From positions 19,675-83,674 of the forward strand of contig NZ_CAUASN010000007.1 of the NCBI RefSeq assembly GCF_958431955.1: DNA of 64,000 nt, written 5' to 3'. The DNA comes from an uncultured Adlercreutzia sp. Its GTDB lineage: Bacteria; Actinomycetota; Coriobacteriia; Coriobacteriales; Eggerthellaceae. Position numbers and translations under genes: made by a program. Below are positions 35,401 to 43,295 of the stretch, piece by piece. Under the pieces are notes generated by a model that did no database searches, was not told where the DNA came from, and was given only the letters and a program-made list of their open reading frames with translations. Numbering within the stretch: the stretch's first letter is position 1; each line of letters starts with the position of its first letter.

Positions 35401-35800
35401 CCACGACGTGATGGCCCAGGTGTACCGCCGGCTGCGCCATCTGCAGCGGGAGTGCCCGAACGACTACTTCCGCGTGGGCGACGCCGACCTGGCCGAAACG
35501 TCCTCGGACTGCTTCCGCGCCGTGAGCCCCACCTCGGCGGCCTGCGGTCTGGCGGTCTTCCGGGAGCTGGGCCTCATCGAGACGCGCACGGTGTACGAGG
35601 AGGGCCGTCCCGCGCTCTGGGTGCGGGTGCGCGAGGGGGCCGACCGCGTGGAGCTGACCGACTCGGTGCGCTACCGCGAGGGGATCGACGAGCGCACGGG
35701 CTTCGGCGGCTTCTGCAACTGGGCGCTGGGCTGCGACGCCCAGGGGCTCACCATCCGCCTGAGCCACCCCATCGTGCCGAAGCGGCCGCCGGGGCGCTAG
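32462..35800 (+). CDS. recJ: RecJ exonuclease fused to a RecQ-like helicase
   Basis: The 1112-residue protein joins two DNA-repair activities. Residues about 1-560 are RecJ, a 5'-3' single-strand exonuclease: DHH-family motif VFGDFDLDGISA, then TVDCGIACKHE and ITDHHEAAD, and the DHHA1-type GGHGAAVG. Residues about 640-1000 are a superfamily 2 helicase of RecQ type: Walker A ATGRGKS at about 660, DEAHH at about 765, TATAND, and the C-terminal GEGVDIPNIRHVVLYHLP with MSGRAGRDG. The tail (about 1000-1112) resembles a winged helix. RecQ unwinds and RecJ degrades in the same recombination pathway, so fusion makes sense. The ATG has no strong ribosome site. Confidence 0.92.
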   Translation: MTAQFSIREADPAVVARLQHDLGLPRFIAATLVGRGITTVRAAKRFLSPSLDRDWANPYDIPGLAEVADGLIAAIKAKKRIVVFGDFDLDGISATTVLTRGLRALGACAFPFIPRRFEEGYGITAAAFERARELSPDVIVTVDCGIACKHEVAEIVKTGIEVYITDHHEAADLVPEDVCVADPKMHPGCPSAILAGVGVALKLVQMMGSRLGFPHLWRSYTDFATLGTVADLMPMRDENRALVADGLSRMNENPRPCIAALLATTGQAGKPMSATNLSFSLIPRLNAAGRMGNADLALDLLMCDNYAECCTMAEALEDVNNQRRAIEAELSDIARAQAGEIYHGQRALVVAGEGWHEGVKGIVASRLVNTYGVPSLLFTVDGDEARGSGRSVGNVNLFEAVESLSHLTTRFGGHGAAVGVTIPTKNLKKFAEGLDSYMQKLPEAAFHPMTCVDAAVDLSELTLDTVALVDRLAPFGQENPQPVYLARNVTLVNTRAVGQGKDHFACTLTNGRASVAGIMFHCPAIDALLVNDAVVDAAFTVQIDEWRGRHSVKAMLEAVAPARTCCALEACLDPDALAFFADKFAESDEDLLAAEVADEDAPAGEPGLAERRRKWEGVAARDPKGLEAAVIEAIIGKASLHPAQRQILDALAADRSTFAVMATGRGKSLCFQVHAAVRALMSHDASLFIYPLRALIADQVFHLRASLERFGVASAVITGESTPEERARVYAGLADGTIDIVLTTPEYLMFHTDELAASGRIKFVVVDEAHHIGQAKAGQRVAYTQLGHALARLGAPTVLAVTATANDDIADDIDAVLPVRESVIDETARENLFVDDQRNISHRDDYLASLVATGEKTVVYVNSREHSVALARLLRRRVPQLACLIGFYNAGLSRAERKRVEELFRNDDLKVLVATSAFGEGVDIPNIRHVVLYHLPFSDVEFNQMSGRAGRDGKPAWVHLLYGRGDAALNERILAEATPDHDVMAQVYRRLRHLQRECPNDYFRVGDADLAETSSDCFRAVSPTSAACGLAVFRELGLIETRTVYEEGRPALWVRVREGADRVELTDSVRYREGIDERTGFGGFCNWALGCDAQGLTIRLSHPIVPKRPPGR

Positions 35801-35858
35801 GGGATACTGACGATTCCGCGGTCCTGGTGGCCGCGTGAGAAGGAGAAGGGAGGCGCCG

Positions 35859-38249
35859 GTGAGCGCCGAGAAGGAAGATATGCCGTACCGCGGGGTCACG
35901 CCCGCGGCCGTGGCCGAGGGGTCGGCCACCAAGCAGACCGTGGACGCCCTTCTGGGCCGTCCCGACCCCACGGGCCAGTCGGCCGCCTCGGCGGCGAGCA
36001 CGCCCGAGGGCCGCTTCGCCGAGCTCGCGCGGCTCACGGGCGCCTATATGGACGCCGAGGAGGAGGCCATGCTCGCCCGCGCCTTCGAGTTCGCGCGCAC
36101 GGCCCATGCGGGCCAATGCCGCAAGTCGGGCGAGCCGTTCATCATCCACCCCATCGAGGTGGGTATCATCCTGGCCGATCTGCGCATGGACGCGGAGACC
36201 ATCTGCGCGGCGCTGCTCCACGACACGGTGGAGGACACGAAGGTGACCGCCGAGGAGGTGGAGGAGACCTTCAACCCCCAGGTGCGCGCGCTCGTGGAGG
36301 GCGTGACTAAGATCACCCGCATCGAGGTGGAGAGCCTCACCGACGAGCAGGCGGCCACCATCCGCAAGATGTTCGTGGCCATGTCCAAGGACATCCGCGT
36401 CATCGTCATCAAGCTGGCCGACCGCCTGCACAACATGCGCACGCTCGCGGCCCTGCGGGAGGACCGCCGCATCTTCAAATCGCGCGAGACCCTGGAGATC
36501 TACGCGCCCATCGCGCACCGCCTCGGCATCAACTCCATCAAGTGGGAGCTTGAGGACCTGTCCTTCTTCTACCTGGAGCCCAACAAGTACAAGCAGGTCA
36601 GCCGCATGGTCACTGAGTCGCGGGCCGAGCGCGAGAAGTACCTGGCCGATGTTATCGACGTGCTCCACGAGGAGATGGACAAGCTCGGCATCACCGCCCA
36701 GATCATGGGGCGCCCGAAGCATCTGTACTCCATCTACCAGAAAATGACGAAGAAGGGCAAGGGCTTCTCGGAGATCTACGACCTCATCGCCGTGCGCATC
36801 ATCACGAGCTCGGTGAAGGACTGCTACTCGGCCCTGGGCGCGGTGCACACCATCTGGCACCCCATGCCCGGCCGCTTCAAAGACTACATCGCCATGCCGA
36901 AGTTCAACATGTACCAGTCGCTGCACACGACGGTCATGGGACCGACGGGCCGGCCTTTGGAGGTGCAGATCCGCACCGAGGAGATGCACCGCAACTCCGA
37001 GTACGGCGTGGCGGCCCACTGGCGCTACAAGGAGACGGGGGGCTCGCGCCCGGGTAGTGCCGACAACCTGGACGCGCAGCTTGCGTGGCTGCGCCAGATG
37101 GTGGACTGGCAGGACGAGACCGAGGACTCCCGCGAGTTCTTGAAGTCGCTGAAGATGGACCTCGACAACACCGAGGTGTTCGTGTTCACGCCCCAGGGCG
37201 AGGTCATTTCGCTGCGGGCTGGCTCCACTCCCATCGACTTCGCCTACGCCATCCACACCGAGGTGGGCAACCACTGCGTGGGCGCGAAGGTGAACGGCTC
37301 CATCGTGCCCCTGTCCTACAAGCTGCAGGTGGGCGACCGCGTGGAGATTCTCACCCAGAAGAGCGCTGGGCCCTCCCGCGACTGGCTGAACCTCGTGAAG
37401 ACTCCGAGCGCGCGCTCGAAGATCCGCTCCTATTTCTCGAAGGTGACCCGCTCCGACGATTTGCAGATGGGCCGCGACATGCTCGCCCGCGAGATGCGCA
37501 AGCACGGGCTCGGCATTTCCAACGCGCAGTCGATCCGGGCGCTGAAGCTCGTGGCCGAGGCCATGGGGTTCAAGGATCCCGACGACATGTTCGTGCAGGT
37601 GGGAGCGGGGAAGGAGCGCGCCCAGCACGTGAGCAATCGCCTGCTGAAGATTCTCGTGGATAAGGGCAACGAGGAGGCCGGCAAGCCCAACGTGGGTGCC
37701 TCGGCGTCTTCCACCGGCATCATGCCGCCCATGCTCACGAGCGTGAAGCGCCCCAAGAAGCACGAGACCCACACTTCCCAGGGCATCGTGGTGAAGGGCG
37801 TCGACGACGTGCTCGTGCGCCTGTCGCGCTGCTGCAACCCGGTGCCGGGCGACGAGATCTTAGGGTTTGTGACCCGCGGGCGCGGCGTGTCGGTGCACCG
37901 GGCCGACTGCCCCAACGCGCTCGATCTGAAGCGCCATCCCGAGCGCATCATCGATGTGGAATGGGAGGGCACGCCCTCGGCGGCGGCCACCTACCAGGTG
38001 GAGATCTACGTGGAGGCCCTCGACCGCATGAGCCTGCTTCTGGATGTGACTCGGGTCATCTCCGAGATGGGGGCCAACGTGCTGTCGTGCAACACCACCA
38101 CCCACCGCGACGGTATGGTGGAGATGCGCTTTTTGTTCCAGGTGAGCGATTTGTCGGTTATCGAGAGGATGACAAAGCGCCTCACCGAGGTGGACGGCGT
38201 CTTCGATGCCCATAGAATGATGCCCCAAGGAGCATCCAAGAAAGGATAG
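35859..38249 (+). CDS. rel: Bifunctional (p)ppGpp synthase/hydrolase (RelA/SpoT homologue)
   Basis: This 796-residue enzyme makes and degrades the starvation signal (p)ppGpp. Domain order: HD hydrolase (about 60-220, with LLHDTVEDT), synthetase (about 260-400, with GRPKHLYSIYQKM and the bifunctional-type R-F-K-D), TGS (about 430-490, EVFVFTPQGEVISL), helical and CC/zinc-finger regions (RLSRCCNPVPGDEI; HRADCPN), and a C-terminal ACT domain. Intact motifs suggest both activities. AGGGAGG stands 5 bases before the GTG at 35859. A GTG 24 bases earlier is less likely. The next gene begins 2 bases after its stop. Confidence 0.95.
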   Translation: MSAEKEDMPYRGVTPAAVAEGSATKQTVDALLGRPDPTGQSAASAASTPEGRFAELARLTGAYMDAEEEAMLARAFEFARTAHAGQCRKSGEPFIIHPIEVGIILADLRMDAETICAALLHDTVEDTKVTAEEVEETFNPQVRALVEGVTKITRIEVESLTDEQAATIRKMFVAMSKDIRVIVIKLADRLHNMRTLAALREDRRIFKSRETLEIYAPIAHRLGINSIKWELEDLSFFYLEPNKYKQVSRMVTESRAEREKYLADVIDVLHEEMDKLGITAQIMGRPKHLYSIYQKMTKKGKGFSEIYDLIAVRIITSSVKDCYSALGAVHTIWHPMPGRFKDYIAMPKFNMYQSLHTTVMGPTGRPLEVQIRTEEMHRNSEYGVAAHWRYKETGGSRPGSADNLDAQLAWLRQMVDWQDETEDSREFLKSLKMDLDNTEVFVFTPQGEVISLRAGSTPIDFAYAIHTEVGNHCVGAKVNGSIVPLSYKLQVGDRVEILTQKSAGPSRDWLNLVKTPSARSKIRSYFSKVTRSDDLQMGRDMLAREMRKHGLGISNAQSIRALKLVAEAMGFKDPDDMFVQVGAGKERAQHVSNRLLKILVDKGNEEAGKPNVGASASSTGIMPPMLTSVKRPKKHETHTSQGIVVKGVDDVLVRLSRCCNPVPGDEILGFVTRGRGVSVHRADCPNALDLKRHPERIIDVEWEGTPSAAATYQVEIYVEALDRMSLLLDVTRVISEMGANVLSCNTTTHRDGMVEMRFLFQVSDLSVIERMTKRLTEVDGVFDAHRMMPQGASKKG

Positions 38250-38251
38250 TC

Positions 38252-38926
38252 ATGGCAGTGGATCTGTATGAGGTGAGCGGGCTTTGCGTTGATGTGAAGT
38301 ACCTGGTCATGGGCGTGCTCGCCAACAACGTGTACATCATCTCCGACGGTGAGGGCACCATGGTGGTCGACCCGAGCTGCTCGGCCGACAAGATTCTGGC
38401 CGCCCTCGACGGGGCGAAGGTGGACGCCATCGTGCTCACCCACGGGCACTTCGACCACACCGGCGCCGCCGCCGAGCTGCGCGAGGCCACCGGTGCGCCC
38501 GTCATCGCGAGCGCGGCCGATGCGCCCCAGATCGAGCACCCCTCCGACGACGACCTGTCCACCCGCGGGGTGCCCTGCCCGGTGGATCGCACCGTCGAGC
38601 ACGGCGATGTGGTGGAAGTGGGCGGCATGAAGTGGAAGGTCATCGCCACGCCGGGTCATACCAAGGGCTCCATCTGCCTGTTCGACATCCCTCAGTTCGG
38701 CAACCACCCCAAGGGGCTGCCGGTGCTCGTCTCCGGCGACACGCTGTTCGCCGGCACCATCGGCCGTACCGACTTCGAGGGCGGCTCGATGGCCGATATG
38801 CGCGCGTCGCTCAAGAAGCTCGCGGCGCTGCCCGACGACACGGCGGTCCTTCCCGGCCACAACAACCTCACCACGATCGGCGCCGAGCGCCGCCGCGTCT
38901 TCGCCCTCTACGGCGATCCCGAGTAG
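38252..38926 (+). CDS. Metallo-beta-lactamase fold hydrolase (glyoxalase II-like)
   Basis: This 224-residue cytoplasmic protein has the binuclear metal motif LTHGHFDHTGA (H-x-H-x-D-H), then TPGHTKGS, SGDTLFAGTIGRTDF and LPGHNN, as in the YcbL/glyoxalase II group. Such enzymes hydrolyse thioesters such as S-lactoylglutathione, but the thiol carrier in this organism is unknown. It begins 2 bases after rel and is translated from the same message. This is the usual neighbour of rel in several Gram-positive lineages. Confidence 0.88.
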   Translation: MAVDLYEVSGLCVDVKYLVMGVLANNVYIISDGEGTMVVDPSCSADKILAALDGAKVDAIVLTHGHFDHTGAAAELREATGAPVIASAADAPQIEHPSDDDLSTRGVPCPVDRTVEHGDVVEVGGMKWKVIATPGHTKGSICLFDIPQFGNHPKGLPVLVSGDTLFAGTIGRTDFEGGSMADMRASLKKLAALPDDTAVLPGHNNLTTIGAERRRVFALYGDPE

Positions 38927-39000
38927 CCGTCGGCTCGCGAGACTTTCGAAATCGGGCCACATTTTGCGCCGGTGACGACACTTCCACATTACCAAAAAAA

Positions 39001-39033
39001 CATGACCCCCTGTATTGGTGACAGGGTGTCATG
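39001..39033 (-). terminator. Terminator-like hairpin oriented leftward
   Basis: The arms CATGACCCCCTGT (39001-39013) and ACAGGGTGTCATG (39021-39033) pair with one mismatch around a 7-base loop. On the minus strand the hairpin is followed by TTTTTTTGG (A7 at 38994-39000 on plus), an ideal intrinsic terminator. No leftward gene reads toward it. It may end an unseen antisense transcript, or be an operator in the pit promoter. On the plus strand it lacks a T-run. Confidence 0.5.
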
Positions 39034-39092
39034 GGTTAGACTTTAGGCACGGCGCTTTTTGCGGCGCGCGACCGTCTGTTGAAGGGAACTTC

Positions 39093-40148
39093 GTGACCAT
39101 CGAGTGGACTTTCTTCCTCTCCGAGCTGATGCAGAACCCCATCCTGCTGGTGGTGACGCTGCTCAATATCGGCGTCATCATCGTGAACGGCGCCACCGAT
39201 GCTCCCAACGCCATCGCCACGGCGGTCTCGACGCGCGCCATGAAGCCGCGCCACGCCATCATCATGGCAGCCGTCTTCAACTTCCTCGGCCTCCTGCTCG
39301 TGTCCCTCGTATCCACGGCGGTGGCCCACACCATCTTCTCCATGGTGGACTTCGGGGGAGACGCGCACCAGGCGCTCACGGCGCTTATGGCGGCTATGGT
39401 GGCCATCATCGTGTGGGGCGCCTCGGCCTGGTGGTTCGGCATTCCCACGTCCCAGTCCCACTCGCTCATCGCCGGTCTCACGGGCGCGGCCATCGCCGTG
39501 CAGGGGGGCTTCGGCGCCATTAACGGCGCGGAGTGGATGAAGGTCATCTACGGCATCCTGCTCTCCACGCTGCTCGGCTTCGGCCTGGGCTGGATCAACT
39601 ACAAGATCATCGGGCGGCTGTTCCGCAATGTGGAGCGCACGCGCGCCAACCGTTTCTTCAAGTGGGCGCAGATCTGCTCCGGCGCGTCGGTGGCCTTCAT
39701 GCACGGCGCTCAGGACGGCCAGAAGTTCATGTCCATCTTCATGCTGGCCATCATGATGACCGCCGGCATGGGCATGGACCTGTCGGGTGTGGCCATGCCC
39801 CTGTGGCTCATGCTCTTCTGCGCCTTCAACATGGGGCTCGGCACGGCTGTGGGCGGCGAGCGCATCATCAAGTCCGTGGGCATGGACATGGTGAAGCTCG
39901 AGGCGTTCCAGGGCTTCGCGGCGAGCCTGTCCACCTTCGTGAGCCTTTTTCTGGCCACCTTCGGCGGCCTGCCCGTTTCCACCACGCACACCAACACCAC
40001 GGCCATCATGGGCGTGGGGGCGGCGAAGAACCCCAAGGGCGTGAAGTGGTCCATTGCCGTCGACATGGTGAAGACATGGGTGCTCACCTTCCCCGGGTGC
40101 GGTATCCTTGGTTTTGTCTGTGCTAAGCTGTTCCTTATGATCCTGTAA
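39093..40148 (+). CDS. pit: PiT family inorganic phosphate transporter
   Basis: This 351-residue membrane protein has about 10 hydrophobic segments. It has the duplicated PiT signatures: NGATDAPNAIATAVSTRAM near the N-terminus, GIPTSQSHSLIAGLTGA, HGAQDGQKFMSI in the second repeat, and GGLPVSTTHTNTTAI. It takes up metal-phosphate with protons at low affinity. The start is a GTG with GAAGGGA 6 bases upstream. An earlier in-frame ATG at 39015 lies in the leader hairpin region and lacks a site. The partner DUF47 gene follows 18 bases later. Confidence 0.92.
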   Translation: MTIEWTFFLSELMQNPILLVVTLLNIGVIIVNGATDAPNAIATAVSTRAMKPRHAIIMAAVFNFLGLLLVSLVSTAVAHTIFSMVDFGGDAHQALTALMAAMVAIIVWGASAWWFGIPTSQSHSLIAGLTGAAIAVQGGFGAINGAEWMKVIYGILLSTLLGFGLGWINYKIIGRLFRNVERTRANRFFKWAQICSGASVAFMHGAQDGQKFMSIFMLAIMMTAGMGMDLSGVAMPLWLMLFCAFNMGLGTAVGGERIIKSVGMDMVKLEAFQGFAASLSTFVSLFLATFGGLPVSTTHTNTTAIMGVGAAKNPKGVKWSIAVDMVKTWVLTFPGCGILGFVCAKLFLMIL

Positions 40149-40166
40149 CGCGAAAAGGAGATCACC

Positions 40167-40796
40167 GTGGGTAAGAAGCACAAGTACGATTACTTTGCCG
40201 CCTATGAGGAGCTGTCCGATCTGGCCGTGCAAGAGGCGAGCGTGCTCGTCCGCGCCATGGAGAACTTCACCGACGCGGCTTCCCTGCGCTCGGTGCTCGA
40301 GGAAGCGCACGAGCTGGAGCATGCCGGCGACAACATCAACCACGACATCTACAAGCATGTCGGCGGCGACTTCATGCCGCCCTTCGACCGCGAGGACATC
40401 GTGGCGCTCGCGGGCTCGCTCGACAACATCCTCGACGAGATCGAGGATGTGCTGCAGTACTTCTACATGTTCGATGTGCACCAGATTCCCGACGACGCCC
40501 TGCGCTTCGCCAAGCTCATCCGCAAGTCGTGCAAGGCCGTGGACGCCGCCATGGAGGACTTCCGCAACTTCAAGAAGTCGAAGAACTTCAAGCAGCTGGT
40601 CATCCAGGTGTCCGACAACGAGGAAGAGGCCGACGTGCTGTACATGGAGGTTATCCGCAACCTGCATGTGAACCATGCCGACGAGCCCATGCACGTGATG
40701 AAGTGGTCGCGCCTGTACGCCTTCATGGAGAGCTGCTGCGACGCCTGCGAGCACACGGCCGACCTCATGAGCACCATCCTGCTGAAGAACATGTAG
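40167..40796 (+). CDS. PhoU-like DUF47 protein, Pit accessory factor
   Basis: This 209-residue, all-helical cytoplasmic protein of the DUF47/PhoU-like family is regularly encoded next to PiT transporters and thought to modulate them. Metal-binding-type acidic and His motifs occur in HELEHAGDNINHDIY and SDNEEEADVLY. It starts with a GTG 6 bases after AAAAGGAG. It is cotranscribed with the phosphate transporter. Confidence 0.9.
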   Translation: MGKKHKYDYFAAYEELSDLAVQEASVLVRAMENFTDAASLRSVLEEAHELEHAGDNINHDIYKHVGGDFMPPFDREDIVALAGSLDNILDEIEDVLQYFYMFDVHQIPDDALRFAKLIRKSCKAVDAAMEDFRNFKKSKNFKQLVIQVSDNEEEADVLYMEVIRNLHVNHADEPMHVMKWSRLYAFMESCCDACEHTADLMSTILLKNM

Positions 40797-40849
40797 GGAA
40801 CGCGGGCCGGGGACGGCGACGGGTTTGCCCGCGCCTCGGCGTGAAGCGC

Positions 40850-42046
40850 CTACCTCTCAGCTTCGGCGGGTTTTCCTTCGGCGTCCTCGGGTTTCGGGGA
40901 CGCCGTTTCCGTTTCGGCCTCCGTTTCGGCCTCCGTTTCGGCCCGCTTCGCTTGCGCGGTCTTCTCGGCCTTCTTGCGGTCGCGGGGGTTGCCGGCTTTC
41001 ACCTCGCTCTTGGAGCGATGGCGCACCGGCTCGGGAGTCTGGGGCTCGAAGGGGTCCGGGGCCGTCTCCGGCTCGGGGTCGAGGCCGATGATGCGGTACA
41101 GCTCGTCGCGGTCGACGACGATGCGGTCGGAAGGATCGGGCTCGGGAACCGCCTCGTCGGCGCGGTTGCCGGCAGATGGCACCTTCTCGGTGCCGACGAC
41201 GGGCAGCTCCAACTTGTCCATGAGCACGGTGGGCTCGAACTGCTCGGCGGTCTCGTCCATCCAGCGGCCGCTGAGACGGTTGTACAGACGCTTCCCCTGG
41301 CGCTTGAAGCGCTCGTAGCGCGTGTTTCCCTGGCGCTCGCGGGCCGTCTTACCCATGGGCACATGCACCTTGCGGGCGATGAAGCGCGCAGGCCGCGCGA
41401 CGCTCTCCACCACGCGGTCGGAGTAGTCACGGGGCGGCTTGGTGCGCCAGCCTAGGATGAGCGACAGGTAGCGCAGGCCCATGATGAGCGTGGCGCACAA
41501 AAAGCCCGCCGAGCTGGGAAGGATGCCGTTGACCTTCAGGGGGCAGTACACGATGCACCCGATGAGCGCGGCGCTGCCGTAGATGGGGCCGGCTTGGAAG
41601 GCCACGGGCGAGCGGTTCATGAGCACGTCGCGGGAGATGCCGCCCCCGATGGCGGTAATGGTGCCGAGCACGACCGACGGGATGACGCCGAGGCCGGCCG
41701 AGAGGCTCTTCGAGGCGCCGATGATGGCCCACAGGGCCACCGAGATGTTGTCGAGCAAATCCACGATGGGATCGAGGTAGGTGGCCAGCTTGCCGAAGTA
41801 GAACACCACGACCCCGGCCACGGCGCACGAGAGCAGGAACCACGGGCTCTGGAAGGCGTACAGGCCGTAGTTCTGCAGCAGAACGTCGCGGATGATGCCG
41901 CCGCCCATGCCGGTGATGCACGCGATGGCTACGGTGCCGAAGATGTCGTAGCGGGCGCGCACCGCGGACATGCCGCCGGACAGGCCGCCGGTGACGGTAG
42001 CGGCGAACTCGAACCAGAAGGGAAGGGTGAAGGCGGTCTCTAGCAT
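40850..42046 (-). CDS. TRIC/UPF0126 family channel with long cytoplasmic tail
   Basis: The 398-residue protein has seven hydrophobic segments in the first 215 residues, with duplicated GGGIIRDVLL and GGGISRDVLM signatures. These identify the UPF0126 group, related to trimeric intracellular cation channels. The remaining roughly 180 residues are charged, ending in Glu/Thr/Ala repeats (TEAETEAETETA), and are absent from typical 200-residue members. The ATG at 42046 overlaps the end of the upstream gene by 7 bases, with GAGGA upstream. The function in bacteria (K+ or glycine flux has been suggested) is open. Confidence 0.87.
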   Translation of the reverse strand: MLETAFTLPFWFEFAATVTGGLSGGMSAVRARYDIFGTVAIACITGMGGGIIRDVLLQNYGLYAFQSPWFLLSCAVAGVVVFYFGKLATYLDPIVDLLDNISVALWAIIGASKSLSAGLGVIPSVVLGTITAIGGGISRDVLMNRSPVAFQAGPIYGSAALIGCIVYCPLKVNGILPSSAGFLCATLIMGLRYLSLILGWRTKPPRDYSDRVVESVARPARFIARKVHVPMGKTARERQGNTRYERFKRQGKRLYNRLSGRWMDETAEQFEPTVLMDKLELPVVGTEKVPSAGNRADEAVPEPDPSDRIVVDRDELYRIIGLDPEPETAPDPFEPQTPEPVRHRSKSEVKAGNPRDRKKAEKTAQAKRAETEAETEAETETASPKPEDAEGKPAEAER

Positions 42047-43062
42047 GCGGGCGCGTCCTCGTCGGCATGAGCGGCATCCGCAGGCGCGGCAGAGGAGGCC
42101 GCCACGCTCTCGACGGCCGTGATGCGGGCCACGACCGGCTCGCCGTAGAAGTTCAAGTCGGCAGCGAGCCGGCGGGCCTCCGCCTCGCCGAACCCGTCGT
42201 CGTCCATGGTCGCGAGCGCCGCGAGCGCCTCGGCCCGGGCGTTCTCGTATAAGTCCCAGAAGCTCTCGGTGCGCACCTGGCCGGTGAACGGATCGGTCCA
42301 CGGCTCGCCATGCTCGTTGGCGAAGGGCGTCTCGGCGCGCTCTGCGCCGCGATGGCTTAGGGCCGCCAGCATCGAATGGGGCCGCACGGTGCGCTCGAGG
42401 ACGCCCAATGCCCGGCGCTTCGCCCCCGAAGGCGAGTAGAGCACGCGCTGGGCCGCCCGGTCGGCGCGCACGGAGGCGCGGAACAGGTTCTCGGGAATCG
42501 ACGTGTCGAGGGCATCGCGCACTGCCGCGGCATACAGGCGCGAAACGGTCGAGAGCATGGCGTCGCTGCCCTTCAGGATGGAACGGGCCGGGTTGAAGCT
42601 GGCAACGGTCTCGCCGCGCTTGGCGGTAAGCGCCAGCTCGTCCAAGTCGGTTTCGATGACTGCGTGCACCTCGCTGTGGTCGTCGGGCGTAAGCCCCTCT
42701 ATGCCGGCACCGGTCAGCGTCCGCTCCTGGCAGAACACCAGCGGGTGCACGGCGCGGTCGAGCAGGTAGTGGCAGGCAAAGCCCAGCACGTAGGCCCGCG
42801 CGGTCGAGCGCGACGAAGCCGGAAGATGCGGGACGGCCCGCTTGAAGGCGACGAGCAGTTCGGCCGGCTGGCGACGATGCAGGGCGCTTCCCAGATCGCG
42901 CCAGGCAAGGTAGCGCACATCGGCGCCGACGAAGAAGAGCGGATCGGGCCCCTGGTTGCCGAGCAGGAACGCCTCGGCCTCATCGCGGGTGCCTCCGATA
43001 GACTCGAAGGCGGCACCGTAGATGTCCTTGGCGAACAGATCGTGGGTGATGATGGCCGGCAT
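42040..43062 (-). CDS. Zinc-dependent phospholipase C-like protein
   Basis: The 340-residue protein fits the zinc-dependent phospholipase C/S1-P1 nuclease-like fold. His7 (AIITHDLFA), GNQGPDPLFF, GFACHYLLDRAVHP and HSEVHAVIETDLDE supply the usual His/Asp ligands. No signal peptide is visible, unlike the secreted toxins of the family, so it probably acts in the cytoplasm on an unknown substrate. Cotranscription with the TRIC-type gene is indicated by the 7-base overlap. GGAGG lies upstream of the ATG. Confidence 0.78.
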   Translation of the reverse strand: MPAIITHDLFAKDIYGAAFESIGGTRDEAEAFLLGNQGPDPLFFVGADVRYLAWRDLGSALHRRQPAELLVAFKRAVPHLPASSRSTARAYVLGFACHYLLDRAVHPLVFCQERTLTGAGIEGLTPDDHSEVHAVIETDLDELALTAKRGETVASFNPARSILKGSDAMLSTVSRLYAAAVRDALDTSIPENLFRASVRADRAAQRVLYSPSGAKRRALGVLERTVRPHSMLAALSHRGAERAETPFANEHGEPWTDPFTGQVRTESFWDLYENARAEALAALATMDDDGFGEAEARRLAADLNFYGEPVVARITAVESVAASSAAPADAAHADEDAPAC

Positions 43063-43295
43063 TACAGGCTCCTCCCGACAGGCTCGGATGGCAGGGCGCC
43101 GGGGCGGGGCGCCGCGGCGAAGTGCCTATAGTACGCAACGGCTTCATCATAGACAATGGGCGGCCCGCGAGCGGCCCGCGCCCGTCCACCGTCGGAAAAC
43201 CGACATAAGAAAACGGCCCCCCTCATTTCTTGGTATAGTGGTGGCTCACGTATTCGGAAGGCAATTCCTCGCATTCTTTAGAAGGAGAAAGCGCC

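Noticed and set aside
43063..43295. Lysine riboswitch or T-box upstream of lysC
   Set aside because: The region is mostly GC-rich without the conserved loops; only an extended -10 is evident.
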